The position numbers and the translations under genes are program-made. A stretch of DNA of 64,000 bases from Bdellovibrio bacteriovorus (GTDB taxonomy: Bacteria; Bdellovibrionota; Bdellovibrionia; Bdellovibrionales; Bdellovibrionaceae), in NCBI RefSeq assembly GCF_001592755.1, contig NZ_LUKF01000012.1:124001-188000 (forward strand). Reading direction: 5' to 3'. The notes below the pieces were generated by a model. The model searched no databases. It was not told the origin of the DNA and worked only from the letters and a program-made list of their open reading frames with translations. This document shows positions 42,827 to 51,724 of the stretch, piece by piece (position 1 is the first letter of the stretch; each line of letters opens with the position of its first letter).

Positions 42827-44659
42827 TTAAAGAGGAATGCCTGTCGGAGAGATCCGCTGGATTTGGCGAGTGAAGAGATCGCTGATAAAAAGATTCCCAT
42901 GCGAATCAGCGCCGATCCCCCAGGGATAATAGAATTTTCCGGGTACCCAGCCTTTTCCACCTAGCTTGCTCTGTAAGACACCTGCATTGGAATACACTTC
43001 GATAAAGCTGCCCACGAGTTCCGTTATATAAATCTTTCCAGACTTATCAACATAGATGTGGGGGGTGTTAGTGGGTACGCTGAAATTGCGGAGATAGTTT
43101 CCGCTTGAGTCAAAAACAAAAACTTTACTCACTCCAATATCAATGACGTACGCCGTGCCGGCTTCATCGACATAAAGCCCTTGTGGTTGCGTAAGAACAG
43201 GCGAACCGGAGTTCCCAAATTGGCCGAGGTAAGTACCTGCTGAGCTGAATTTTTGAATGCGGGAGTTCGCTTGATCCGCGACATAAATAACATCATTCTT
43301 ATCGACAAAAATAGCCATCGGAAGATTGAGCTGACCGTCGCCGGATCCAAGAGATCCGATGCTGGTCAAATAAGTTCCATCAGCAGAATATTTATTAATC
43401 TTATTGCCACCGGAATCCACACCGTAAATATGGCCTTCGCTATCGGTCGCGACACCATCACACTTCGTGAATTGTCCGGGACCAGTACCCAAAGAGCCGA
43501 TGTTTATGATGTGATTTCCGAGCTTGTCGAATTTTACAATTCGTTGGTCCTTCGTTCCATCGTAAGAATCAGCAACGAAGATATTATCATCTTTATCAAT
43601 CCACAAAGACGTCGGCGCCGTGAAAAATTTTTCGGCGTCGCTATAGTTGGTAAGAGTTTCTTGCCAAGCACCTGTCGCATCTAGGACTTCCAAGCGATAC
43701 TCCATCATATCGATGAGATCTACGACATAGATTTTTCCATCGGGAGCAAGGGTGATATTCATGGGTGAATCAAACGCCGCGTGTCCCGGTGCCACGCCCA
43801 GCCACGTCGTTTGGTAGGCTCCAGTGGAATCGAATTTAAGAATTCCCTGTATGGAGTCGGGCACGAAGATATCTCCTGAGGTGCTGATGCGAATGCGCAT
43901 GGCCGATTGGAACTGCCCAGGTCCCGTGCCATGACTGCCAAATTTAGAAACGAAATTGCCCGAAGAATCAAACTTCTGAATTCGGTGATTCAAGTGGTCG
44001 ACGACATAGACATTGAGATTTTGGTCAACGTCCACCGAATAAGGCTGATTCATTTGACCATCTCCTGCACCTTGCCCTAATCCAATGGAACGTAAGTGTG
44101 TGCCGTCGTTTGCATAGACTTGAATGCGATGATTCCAAGTGTCAGCGACGTAGACGGTGCCATTTTTGTCTAAGACAAAGTCGAGTGCACCACTAAATTG
44201 TGTCGGGCCTGTTCCCTGTGAGCCGATTTTGCGAATCAATGTTCCTGAAGGACTAAAAATGCGGATAGAGGGATTTGCATCCATAACCCAGATGTTATCT
44301 GACGAATCCACGTGCACGCGGCGGGCTCCCGAAATTTGGCTGTCATTCATAGTGCCCAGGGGACCGAACTTCAGTGTGCGTTTTCCAGTACCCATATCGA
44401 ATTTTTGAATTCCGGCTTCGATGTTGTTGTAAGTGCCGACGACAAGCTCGCCACTAGAAGTAAATCCGATATCTAAAGGTTGACCGAAATTAAATTTCTC
44501 TTTTTGAATGGGAAAAATTCCTGCCGGTACATAAGGTGGAAGTTCAGACCCGCTATCAAGTTGGGCCATGATAGAAGAACGCAATGTCACATCGAGTGAA
44601 CATCCACCTAAAAGAGCGGCCATGAAGAAAAGAGCAATAAAACTTCCAATGACGTGCAT
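42827..44659 (-). CDS. NHL-repeat beta-propeller lipoprotein
   Basis: 610 residues. A lipobox (AALLGGCSL) near residue 20 makes it a lipoprotein. The mature chain consists of about ten NHL-type repeats of 45-55 residues with the pattern VYVADTWNHRIQVYANDG / GTGPGQF, for example NVYVVDHLNHRIQKFDSSG and IYVADQANSRIQKFSSAG. These fold as beta-propellers that bind proteins or carbohydrates. An extracytoplasmic adhesion or scaffold role is likely, but the ligand is unknown. The ATG has caggag upstream. Confidence 0.85.
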   Translation of the reverse strand: MHVIGSFIALFFMAALLGGCSLDVTLRSSIMAQLDSGSELPPYVPAGIFPIQKEKFNFGQPLDIGFTSSGELVVGTYNNIEAGIQKFDMGTGKRTLKFGPLGTMNDSQISGARRVHVDSSDNIWVMDANPSIRIFSPSGTLIRKIGSQGTGPTQFSGALDFVLDKNGTVYVADTWNHRIQVYANDGTHLRSIGLGQGAGDGQMNQPYSVDVDQNLNVYVVDHLNHRIQKFDSSGNFVSKFGSHGTGPGQFQSAMRIRISTSGDIFVPDSIQGILKFDSTGAYQTTWLGVAPGHAAFDSPMNITLAPDGKIYVVDLIDMMEYRLEVLDATGAWQETLTNYSDAEKFFTAPTSLWIDKDDNIFVADSYDGTKDQRIVKFDKLGNHIINIGSLGTGPGQFTKCDGVATDSEGHIYGVDSGGNKINKYSADGTYLTSIGSLGSGDGQLNLPMAIFVDKNDVIYVADQANSRIQKFSSAGTYLGQFGNSGSPVLTQPQGLYVDEAGTAYVIDIGVSKVFVFDSSGNYLRNFSVPTNTPHIYVDKSGKIYITELVGSFIEVYSNAGVLQSKLGGKGWVPGKFYYPWGIGADSHGNLFISDLFTRQIQRISPTGIPL

Positions 44660-44885
44660 GAGTCTCCTGAAAAGCGTTCATATTTCTTTTCGGAGTCTTT
44701 TTTTCCACCTAAAATTTACCGTTGGTTTTGGGTATGTCTCATTGTGAAACCATTTGTTTGATCGCATAAACCAAGACAAGTGTTGCGCAGTGTTGTGCTC
44801 GTAGCTTTCAGTTATGACAAACCTGAGCGAAATCATATTCACGGATTCTGTTTTGTGCGACATTCAAAGTGAAGGAAGTGCACCT

Positions 44886-46160
44886 ATGACTCAGTTTGTC
44901 TCTGCAGAAGAAGCCCTTAAAGTCGTGAAATCCAACGACAATGTTTTTATTCACACGGCGGCGGCGACCCCGCAACAATTAGTAAAGCAGCTGACTTTAA
45001 GAGCGTCCGAGCTTCAAGGAGTGAAGGTGTACTCCATCCACACCGAAGGGGATTGTTCTTATGCAGATCCTCAACACGAAAAAAGTTTTCAGATACATAG
45101 CTTTTTTAATGGTGGCAACCTCAGAAAGACAAGAGGGAATATCAATCCTTCGTTTGTGCCGATTTTTTTAAGTGAAATACCCTCTTTGTTTTATAACCAG
45201 ATCGTGCCGCTCGATGTGGCTCTGATTCAGGTGTCACCGCCAGATCAGCATGGCATGTGCAGTTTGGGGCCTTCGGTGGATGTTTCCATCGCCGCGGTTC
45301 GTTCTGCAAAGACAGTGATTGCGCAAGTGAACCCGAAAATGCCACGAACCTTTGGGGATGCGCAGTTTGAATTTTCTAAAGTTCACTTCGCCGTAGAAGT
45401 GGAAGAAGAGCTTTATATCAAGAAACCGGTCGAGCCGACTTCCACAGAATTGCAAATCGGCAGAAACGTCGCCGGATTGATTGAGGACGGTGCCACCCTT
45501 CAGATGGGTATTGGTGCGATTCCAGACGCCACCTTGAGGGCTTTAACGGGTCATAAAGATCTAGGCGTGCACACGGAAATGTTTTCCGATGGTTTAGTGG
45601 ATTTGTATAAGACAGGAGCAGTCACTAATAAATTTAAATCGCGCCTGCGTGAAAAGATCGTAAGTAGTTTTGCGCTGGGTTCGCGGAAGACCTACGACTT
45701 TATTGATAACAATCCCATGGTGGTTATGATGGACGCGACTTACACCAATGACACCCATATTATTCGTCAGAATCCGAAAGTCATCGCGATCAACAGTGCT
45801 ATCGAAGTGGATCTCACTGGACAGGTGTGCGCGGATTCAATTGGTTCACGAATTTATTCAGGGATTGGCGGGCAGATGGACTTTATGCGAGGCGCCGCAC
45901 TTTCGCCGGGCGGAAAGCCGATCATTGCGCTGCCATCGAAAACAGCGAAAGGACAAAGTAAGATTTCCGTCTTTCTAAAAGAAGGGGCGGGAGTTACCAC
46001 GACGCGAGCTCATGTTCACTACATCGTCACTGAATACGGTGTCGCTTATTTGCACGGAAAAACATTGAAGGAACGAGTGAAAGCTTTGATCGCAATTGCC
46101 GCCCCCGAGTTTCGCGAAACTTTGGAAATTCAGGGACGAAAAGTTTTGGGATTCAATTAA
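44886..46160 (+). CDS. Acetyl-CoA hydrolase / CoA-transferase family protein
   Basis: 424 residues from the ATG at 44886, which has gaagga upstream; an ATG at 44814 would add 24 non-family residues. The fold is the 4-hydroxybutyrate CoA-transferase/acetyl-CoA hydrolase type: TAAATPQQLV, QVSPPDQHGMCSLGPSVDVS, LQMGIGAIPDATLRAL and GIGGQMDFMRGAALSPGGK. HTEMFSDGLVDL provides the conserved glutamate that carries CoA. Whether it moves CoA from acetate, butyrate or another acid cannot be told. The stop abuts the convergent L,D-transpeptidase stop. Confidence 0.87.
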   Translation: MTQFVSAEEALKVVKSNDNVFIHTAAATPQQLVKQLTLRASELQGVKVYSIHTEGDCSYADPQHEKSFQIHSFFNGGNLRKTRGNINPSFVPIFLSEIPSLFYNQIVPLDVALIQVSPPDQHGMCSLGPSVDVSIAAVRSAKTVIAQVNPKMPRTFGDAQFEFSKVHFAVEVEEELYIKKPVEPTSTELQIGRNVAGLIEDGATLQMGIGAIPDATLRALTGHKDLGVHTEMFSDGLVDLYKTGAVTNKFKSRLREKIVSSFALGSRKTYDFIDNNPMVVMMDATYTNDTHIIRQNPKVIAINSAIEVDLTGQVCADSIGSRIYSGIGGQMDFMRGAALSPGGKPIIALPSKTAKGQSKISVFLKEGAGVTTTRAHVHYIVTEYGVAYLHGKTLKERVKALIAIAAPEFRETLEIQGRKVLGFN

Positions 46161-47162
46161 TTACTGCTGAACTTGGTTGGCTTGCGCCGTCATCGAGTTG
46201 TCGCGAGCAATCGCTGCAGCCACTTTTTCTTGGCTGAACGGAGCCCACTCTTCACGAATGATTTTGTAAGAGTCGCCAGATTTCAACGCGTAAATAGTTT
46301 TTACGCCGTAATCGACGTGCTTGTCAGATTCATAGCGCTGCAAAGTTTTCACTAACAACTGATCGTTGTGCTGAACGATGTAAGGTTGTGAAAGGTGAAC
46401 TTTGATGTATTCATACTTCGACTTCAAGTTGGCTTTATGGTTTTTCCAAGTGTTGAAGTTAAAACCCGGAGCTTTAAAATCTTGATCATAAAAGCTCATG
46501 TATTTTTCAATGTCCTGGTTCTCCCAAGACTTGCGCCACTCTTCCACGAATGCGCTCAACTCCGTACGACGTTTTTCGTGTTCACTTTTTGGAAGGTAGT
46601 TGACGTGATCAAAAATCAAGATAGGTGTTTCGCGAAGTTTAACATAGTCGGCAAGTTTCTTGATAACGTCATTGCGAACCACCACGCAACCGCGAGAACC
46701 GCGAGTTAAAGGAACTGAATCGGGGATAGCATGAAGCCAAATGCCAGATCCCGTTTTCTTTTGTCGTTGGTCAAAAAGATTTGGATAGTTCGTGGTGAAA
46801 GCCAAGCCGCCGTAAAGACTGAAAGGGATTTGCGGCTGAGTCAAACGCTGCTCAAGAAAGTAAATGCCTTCGGGAGTTTTGTGATCATCGCGTTTGGTTT
46901 TATTGCCACCCATTTTTCCGATGTCCGCAGGGAACTCTTCAACCTTTTTGATTTCAGCGCCGTTACGCTCGAAGACTGAAAGCTTGCGCTTTTCTTTGTC
47001 GACAAGAAATACATAGCGTGAAAATGCCTCTGTCTCTGAAATTTGCAGCAAAGAAGCTGGGAAAAGATCCGCCTCGTTTTGAGAAGACGGCGCGACAGAT
47101 TGGCCCGCCATCACTGGCAGACTGAAAAAAGATAATGCGCATCCCGCGAGAAAAAGTCTCAT
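46161..47162 (-). CDS. Periplasmic L,D-transpeptidase with C-terminal NTF2-like domain
   Basis: 333 residues with a signal peptide (about 1-19, ending VMA). The YkuD catalytic domain (about 48-195) carries IWLHAIPDS with the histidine and LTRGSRGCVVVRND with the nucleophile cysteine. Residues about 210-315 form an NTF2/SnoaL-like domain (FVEEWRKSWENQDIEKYMSF). This two-domain form is common among Bdellovibrio enzymes that cross-link or modify peptidoglycan, including that of prey; whether this one acts on self or prey wall is unknown. Confidence 0.88.
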   Translation of the reverse strand: MRLFLAGCALSFFSLPVMAGQSVAPSSQNEADLFPASLLQISETEAFSRYVFLVDKEKRKLSVFERNGAEIKKVEEFPADIGKMGGNKTKRDDHKTPEGIYFLEQRLTQPQIPFSLYGGLAFTTNYPNLFDQRQKKTGSGIWLHAIPDSVPLTRGSRGCVVVRNDVIKKLADYVKLRETPILIFDHVNYLPKSEHEKRRTELSAFVEEWRKSWENQDIEKYMSFYDQDFKAPGFNFNTWKNHKANLKSKYEYIKVHLSQPYIVQHNDQLLVKTLQRYESDKHVDYGVKTIYALKSGDSYKIIREEWAPFSQEKVAAAIARDNSMTAQANQVQQ

Positions 47163-47168
47163 AGTTCC

Positions 47169-47199
47169 ATTATGAGTGAACTAGACGTGTTCTTGTCAA
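47169..47199 (-). promoter_or_regulatory. Candidate sigma70 promoter of the L,D-transpeptidase
   Basis: On the minus strand, ttgaca (47194-47199) and cataat (47169-47174) with a 19-base spacer. The -10 ends six bases before the ATG, so the transcript would have almost no leader. Confidence 0.4.
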
Positions 47200-47273
47200 G
47201 TGTAGGTCCACATATGTCCAAAGCTTAGACGTTTTCCCTGAAATTTTCTTACAAGAATTAGGGTCTTGCTCGT

Positions 47274-47300
47274 TAAGACCTTGGCCTGTTTCACCGATAA
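47274..47300 (+). promoter_or_regulatory. Sigma28 (FliA)-type promoter of fliL
   Basis: taag at 47274-47277, exactly 15 bases, then accgataa at 47293-47300, against consensus TAAA-N15-GCCGATAA. It lies 31 bases upstream of the fliL start, and fliL is a flagellar gene, which supports it. Confidence 0.7.
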
Positions 47301-47330
47301 ACCAAATGTAATTATTCATGAGGGTTTTAA

Positions 47331-47840
47331 ATGGCAGAAGCACAAGCACAAGCTGCGGCTCCTAAGAAGAATGTCGGCAAACTACTACAGATAGTGTTTG
47401 CAGTAGTGAATCTGGGAGTGATGGGTGGAGGCGCCTACATGGTATACGCCTCGACTATGGGATGGGAAAGTCCTTCTATTTCAGAAGAACAAGCTGAGCG
47501 GGAATTGGCTTCCATCCATGATTCTGGCGATACAACTCCGCTTGTGTACACGATGGATAAATTTACTGTGAATTTGGGTGGTGAACCCAAACGCACGATT
47601 CGTTTAGAAGTGAATTTGCAAATGCTGGGTAAAGAAGGCTTCGAAGAAGTTATGGAGCCGGAAAACCGCGCCAAGGCCCGTGACCGCATTGTTCGCTTAT
47701 TGAATGATAACAGCTTCAATGACCTGGATAGCATTCAAGGGAAGTTGTTTTTGAAAGACAAAATCGCCGGCGAAGTGAATGGCATTCTTCATCGCGGTGT
47801 TGTTAAAGACGTTTTCTTTTCTGATTTCGTTGTGCAATAA
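47331..47840 (+). CDS. fliL: Flagellar basal-body protein FliL
   Basis: 169 residues: a short cytoplasmic tail, one membrane segment (LLQIVFAVVNLGVMGGGAYMV, about 18-38) and a periplasmic domain of the FliL type (DKFTVNLGGEPKRTIRLEVNLQM ... DRIVRLLNDNSFNDL ... VKDVFFSDFVVQ). FliL supports stator function around the motor. It stands alone, without other flagellar genes, under a sigma28-type promoter. A GC hairpin (ccgggc / gcccgg, 47858-47874) follows but lacks a T-run. Paralogues of FliL exist in Bdellovibrio, so this may be one of several. Confidence 0.87.
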   Translation: MAEAQAQAAAPKKNVGKLLQIVFAVVNLGVMGGGAYMVYASTMGWESPSISEEQAERELASIHDSGDTTPLVYTMDKFTVNLGGEPKRTIRLEVNLQMLGKEGFEEVMEPENRAKARDRIVRLLNDNSFNDLDSIQGKLFLKDKIAGEVNGILHRGVVKDVFFSDFVVQ

Positions 47841-47900
47841 AGCACAGCTTTCTTTCGCCGGGCTCGTCGCCCGGAACAAAGTCTAATTAGTCCTGAAAGA

Positions 47901-47955
47901 TCGTTGAATTCAAAGCCCTCCAGTTTCAAACTAGGGCTTATTGTACATTCAACGA
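47901..47955 (+). promoter_or_regulatory. Long structured leader in front of the M16 peptidase pair
   Basis: Nested perfect stems: tcgttgaat (47901-47909) with attcaacga (47947-47955), aagccct (47913-47919) with agggctt (47933-47939), and agttt with aaact at the tip. It ends 11 bases before the ATG at 47967. There is no T-run. It could be a 5' UTR regulatory structure or an mRNA-stability element. Confidence 0.5.
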
Positions 47956-47966
47956 AAGAAGCAACT

Positions 47967-49364
47967 ATGACACGTTTTACGATCTTGCTTTTGGGACTTC
48001 TTATGTCCGCCTCTGCCTTTGCCGTGGATCCCATTCCGAATCCAAAACCAGAAATCAAAGAACCGCTAGGCACCATCAAGGGATGGGCGACACAGAATGA
48101 TCTTAAGATCTCTTTGCCTGTCACAAAATTTGTTTTGGAAAACGGACTGACGGTTTTGCTTCTTGAGGATCATGCGGTGCCGATGGTCAGCTATCACACG
48201 TGGTATCGTGTGGGCTCTCGCGATGAGTATCCAGGTGTCACGGGCGCGGCGCACATGCTTGAACACATGATGTTTAAGGGTGCTAAGAAGTACGATGGCA
48301 AATCTTTCGATCGTATTTTCCACGAAAACGGCATCACCAACAATGCCTTCACCACAAATGATTATACAGGTTTTTACGAAAATCTTCCCAGCTCGAAATT
48401 AGAGTTGGTGATGGATATGGAAGTGGACCGTATGAGTTCATTGCTTATCAGCCCTGACGATTTGAAAAGCGAAAAAGAAGTCGTTGCGGAAGAGCGCCGT
48501 TGGAGAGTCGACAATAATCCGATGGGTCTTCTTCGCGAATTGATGATGGGCACACTTTTCAAAGTCCATCCTTATAAGTGGCCGGTGATTGGATATATGA
48601 AAGACATCGCGGCCTACGATTCTGATAAGCTGCGCTTTTTCTATAACACATACTATGTCCCGAACAACGCGGTTCTGGTTATCGTGGGTGATTTCAAAAC
48701 TTCTAAAGTAAAAAGCTTGATTGAAAAATATTATGGCAAGCTTCCCATGCGCCCACTTCCAGAGACCAAGAAAGTGGAAGAGCCGCCACAAAAAGTTCAG
48801 CAGAATGCGACTTTAAGAAAGGACGTACAGAACAGTTCTTTCGTGGTCGCTTATCGCAGCCCTCGTCAAGGCGAGGCGGATATGTATGCCTTGGATTTGG
48901 CAGCAAATATTTTGGGTTATGGAACTTCCAGCCGCCTTCATAAAAGATTGGTTTATCAAAAGCAAATCGCTACATCGGCTTACGCATACAATTATGCGAT
49001 GAAGGATGCCGGGATTATGGGATTTGGCGTCAGCTTGAAACCGGGCCAGGGAACGCAAGAAGCTTTGGATATCGTCTATAACGAAATTTGGAAACTGAGA
49101 AATCAAAAAGTTTCTGACAAAGAACTTGAGAAAGCAAAAACCCAAGTTATGAAAGACCTTGTTGACGGTCTGAAAACTATGGACGGGAAAGCCCGTTCAT
49201 TGGCTGTGAACGAAATCGTGACGGGATCCTATGAAAGTCTTTTCACGGATCTTGAGAAATACCAAGCCGTGACTGCAGACGATATTCAAAAAGCCGCAGA
49301 AAAATACACGCAGCAAACTCAGCGTTCGATCATCACTTTAGAACCTAAGGCGAAAAAGGAATAA
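47967..49364 (+). CDS. M16 family zinc peptidase (active subunit)
   Basis: 465 residues with a signal peptide (about 1-19, ending AFA). The inverted zinc motif HxxEH is in AAHMLEHMMFKG, with the second glutamate in EKEVVAEERRW about 75 residues later. It lacks the R/Y pair of the C-terminal half that helps substrate binding, which is present in the next gene. The start at 47967 gives the signal peptide directly; an ATG at 47904 lies inside the leader hairpin and is rejected. Two bases separate it from its partner; together they form a probable periplasmic heterodimer. Confidence 0.9.
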   Translation: MTRFTILLLGLLMSASAFAVDPIPNPKPEIKEPLGTIKGWATQNDLKISLPVTKFVLENGLTVLLLEDHAVPMVSYHTWYRVGSRDEYPGVTGAAHMLEHMMFKGAKKYDGKSFDRIFHENGITNNAFTTNDYTGFYENLPSSKLELVMDMEVDRMSSLLISPDDLKSEKEVVAEERRWRVDNNPMGLLRELMMGTLFKVHPYKWPVIGYMKDIAAYDSDKLRFFYNTYYVPNNAVLVIVGDFKTSKVKSLIEKYYGKLPMRPLPETKKVEEPPQKVQQNATLRKDVQNSSFVVAYRSPRQGEADMYALDLAANILGYGTSSRLHKRLVYQKQIATSAYAYNYAMKDAGIMGFGVSLKPGQGTQEALDIVYNEIWKLRNQKVSDKELEKAKTQVMKDLVDGLKTMDGKARSLAVNEIVTGSYESLFTDLEKYQAVTADDIQKAAEKYTQQTQRSIITLEPKAKKE

Positions 49365-49366
49365 GT

Positions 49367-50785
49367 ATGAAAAGACTTTCACTCGTAATCACTCTTCCTC
49401 TTATTTGTTCCGCGATGGTGGCTTGCTCCAGCTCTTCTAAAAAGGACGCGGCAAAACCAGGTCAAGGTTATGTGCAAAAAGGCAGTGGCTCTTTCAAGCT
49501 ACAACCATATAAAGAAGTGGTTTTGGAAAACGGCCTTAAAATTATTTATATTCGTGATACCTCTTTACCACGTGTGAGCTTCACGCTTTTGATGAAGACC
49601 GGCAATGTCCAAGAGCCTGCAGGTAAAGCCGGGCTTAATGCCTTGACGTCTTACATGTTAGAGCAAGGCACTCAATCTCGTGATGCACTAAAAATCGCTG
49701 ATGAGTTCGGTCAACTTGGAGCGAGCGTTGATATTTCTCCTGGTTATGATGTCACGACACTTTACTCGGACTCTTTGATCACAGGTTCTGGCACTTTGTT
49801 AGATCTCTTTGCCGACGTCACGATGAATCCCGCTTTTAAAGACGCTGAGATCAGTCGTATTCGTTCGCAAATGCTCGCAAATTTGCAGAAGAAGGTAGAC
49901 AATCCGTCAGCCTACGCAGACGACAAAATGGATCAATTCCTTTATGGCAATCATCCTTACTCGCGCGACGTGAATGGAACGCCTGAGGCTCTTCGCAGCA
50001 TTACGAAGCAAGACATTATCAAGCATTATTTGACATTCTTCCGTCCTAACAACGCTTCGTTAGCGGTGGTTGGAAGCTTTAACGATGAGTTTGAAAAAAC
50101 AGTTCAGGATGTATTCTCGAAGTGGACGAAAAGAACCATTCCTGCGGTTACTACCGAAGCTCCTCCAGCTATTGATGCTTTGAAAGTTAAACTGATCGTG
50201 AAGAAGGGCTTGCAGCAAACGCAGATCCGCGTGGCTCAATTAGGCATTGCCCGCAAAAACGAGGACTACCTTCGTTTGCGCTTGGGAAATGAAGCCTTGG
50301 GGGGAAGTTTCGCCAGCCGCTTGAATCAAAAAGTGCGTGATGATTTAGGTCTGACATATTCCATTTATTCCTTCTTTGACGTGCGTAAAGATCGTGGAAG
50401 CTTCGAAGTTTCTACTTTCACTAAGAATGAAACAGCCGGAAAAACTTTGGAAGAGACTTTGAAAGTAGTGACGGATTATGTGACTGCGGGGGCGCAAGAT
50501 CCCGAGGTCGCGGCAGCTCGCAGCCAGCTGGTAGGTCAGTTCCCAAGAGCGATCGAAACCGCAGACCGCTTGGCCTACAATCTTCTTTCGTTGGACTTTT
50601 ATGGAATCCCGGTCGATTACCTGACGGACTTTAATAAAAACGTCGGTAAAATCAACGCGAAGGATGCCAACGCCTCAATTCAAAGAGCCCTAAATCCGAA
50701 CAACTTCAAAGTTCTGGTATACGGGGATGAAAAAATCATCTCTCAATTCGAAAAATACAAACCAGAAATCGAAAGAGTAAAATAA
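49367..50785 (+). CDS. M16 family protein, inactive partner subunit (lipoprotein)
   Basis: 472 residues. A lipobox (SAMVACSSSS) near residue 20 anchors it to a membrane. The zinc motif position reads LNALTSYMLEQGT, lacking both histidines, so it is not a peptidase on its own. The C-terminal half has FASRLNQKVRDDLGLTYSIYS with the Arg/Tyr pair used in substrate binding. This active/inactive pairing is known for heterodimeric M16B peptidases. It is followed by the ggtgcc palindrome and a terminator. Confidence 0.88.
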   Translation: MKRLSLVITLPLICSAMVACSSSSKKDAAKPGQGYVQKGSGSFKLQPYKEVVLENGLKIIYIRDTSLPRVSFTLLMKTGNVQEPAGKAGLNALTSYMLEQGTQSRDALKIADEFGQLGASVDISPGYDVTTLYSDSLITGSGTLLDLFADVTMNPAFKDAEISRIRSQMLANLQKKVDNPSAYADDKMDQFLYGNHPYSRDVNGTPEALRSITKQDIIKHYLTFFRPNNASLAVVGSFNDEFEKTVQDVFSKWTKRTIPAVTTEAPPAIDALKVKLIVKKGLQQTQIRVAQLGIARKNEDYLRLRLGNEALGGSFASRLNQKVRDDLGLTYSIYSFFDVRKDRGSFEVSTFTKNETAGKTLEETLKVVTDYVTAGAQDPEVAAARSQLVGQFPRAIETADRLAYNLLSLDFYGIPVDYLTDFNKNVGKINAKDANASIQRALNPNNFKVLVYGDEKIISQFEKYKPEIERVK

Positions 50786-50788
50786 CCA

Positions 50789-50865
50789 AAAAGGTGCCAG
50801 GGGACTTTTCCTAACCCTGGCGCATCTAATGCGGGCCAGTTGGAAAAAGTTCGCTGGCACCTTTT
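50789..50865. repeat. Long imperfect palindrome with ggtgcc arms (REP-like)
   Basis: aaaaggtgccag at 50789-50800 and its exact complement ctggcacctttt at 50854-50865. Between them further imperfect pairing occurs (ggacttttcc with ggaaaaagtt; ctggcgca with tgcgggccag). It starts directly after the TAA of the M16 partner gene. Related arms occur after cmk. Confidence 0.7.
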
Positions 50866-50866
50866 C

Positions 50867-50900
50867 AAAAAAAAAGAGCGCTCTTGGCGCTCTTTTTTTA
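50867..50900. terminator. Bidirectional intrinsic terminator
   Basis: Stem agagcgc / gcgctct with a tcttg loop, A-run on the left and T-run on the right, serving the M16 pair and the convergent secreted-protein gene. Confidence 0.9.
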
Positions 50901-50922
50901 TTTCTGAATTTCTTTTTTTTAT

Positions 50923-51648
50923 TTATCTTTTCTTCTTTTTCTTCTTAGCGCGAAGATAGATCAAAGCTCCGAGGGCTGCTAGAAGAAGTGCTCCGCCTAG
51001 AAGCATCGCTTTGTTGCTGCCTTTTCCTTCCGTGCCGTCGCCTTGAATCATATCTGCTGGCATTGCAGAGCTGATCGGCGCGCCCAGTGTTTCAGAGCCC
51101 GGGCGGATAGGACCAAGGTCGGGTTTCGCCAAAAGATTTTTTGAAGCGATCACACGCAGACTCATTACGGCTTTAAAAAAGTCTTGGCTGTACTTTGTGT
51201 AGTACTGTTTGTGGGCGCTGAACGTCACAAGAATCGCGATCTTATCTTTGATTGTCGCTAGATAACGAGTGAAGTAGTTTGGAACTTCTGAACCCAAGTG
51301 AAGAGAGTCGATCCACGTTTGATCGTTGATCTGCACGCTTTTCGCCTTATAAACGATTTTAGACTCCGCCGTACCGCCGCCACGAAGATTCACCGCAATC
51401 GGAGTGTTTAAGTGCGACTCATACAACGCGAAAGTGTCCGTAGGGCCGACTTCTTTAGCGGTCAAAATGATAATGGCTTCTTTAGATTCTTTCGTCTGTT
51501 CGCTACGGCAGACCCATTCGGTTTGCTCTAAGTTACATTTCCAAGTCTCTGGCATTTCAAATGCGATGTAAGCATTACGAAAGACTTTTGCATGGGCGCT
51601 AAAACTGAGTAGAATAACGGCGAGTGATGTGAACAAGCTATACTTCAT
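50923..51648 (-). CDS. Secreted protein with C-terminal membrane anchor
   Basis: 241 residues from the ATG at 51648 with gaggtc upstream. Signal peptide about 1-20 (ending AHA), then a globular domain with VFRNAYIAFEMPETWKCNL and WIDSLHLGSEVPNYFTRY, a Gly/Pro-rich linker and a C-terminal transmembrane segment (AMLLGGALLLAALGALIYL) followed by a very basic tail (AKKKKKKR) that keeps the end in the cytoplasm. Function unknown. The 5' end is close to, but does not overlap, the divergent LysR gene once starts are corrected. Confidence 0.75.
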   Translation of the reverse strand: MKYSLFTSLAVILLSFSAHAKVFRNAYIAFEMPETWKCNLEQTEWVCRSEQTKESKEAIIILTAKEVGPTDTFALYESHLNTPIAVNLRGGGTAESKIVYKAKSVQINDQTWIDSLHLGSEVPNYFTRYLATIKDKIAILVTFSAHKQYYTKYSQDFFKAVMSLRVIASKNLLAKPDLGPIRPGSETLGAPISSAMPADMIQGDGTEGKGSNKAMLLGGALLLAALGALIYLRAKKKKKKR

Positions 51649-51724
51649 GCTGACCTCGAGTTGGTTATGTTTGCAGTATAATAACAAAATTCCTTCGGAT
51701 CAAAGCGCAAAGGAGAAAAATCCT

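Noticed and set aside
47858-47874. ccgggc/gcccgg hairpin after fliL as terminator
   Set aside because: No T-run on either side; left as a hairpin only.
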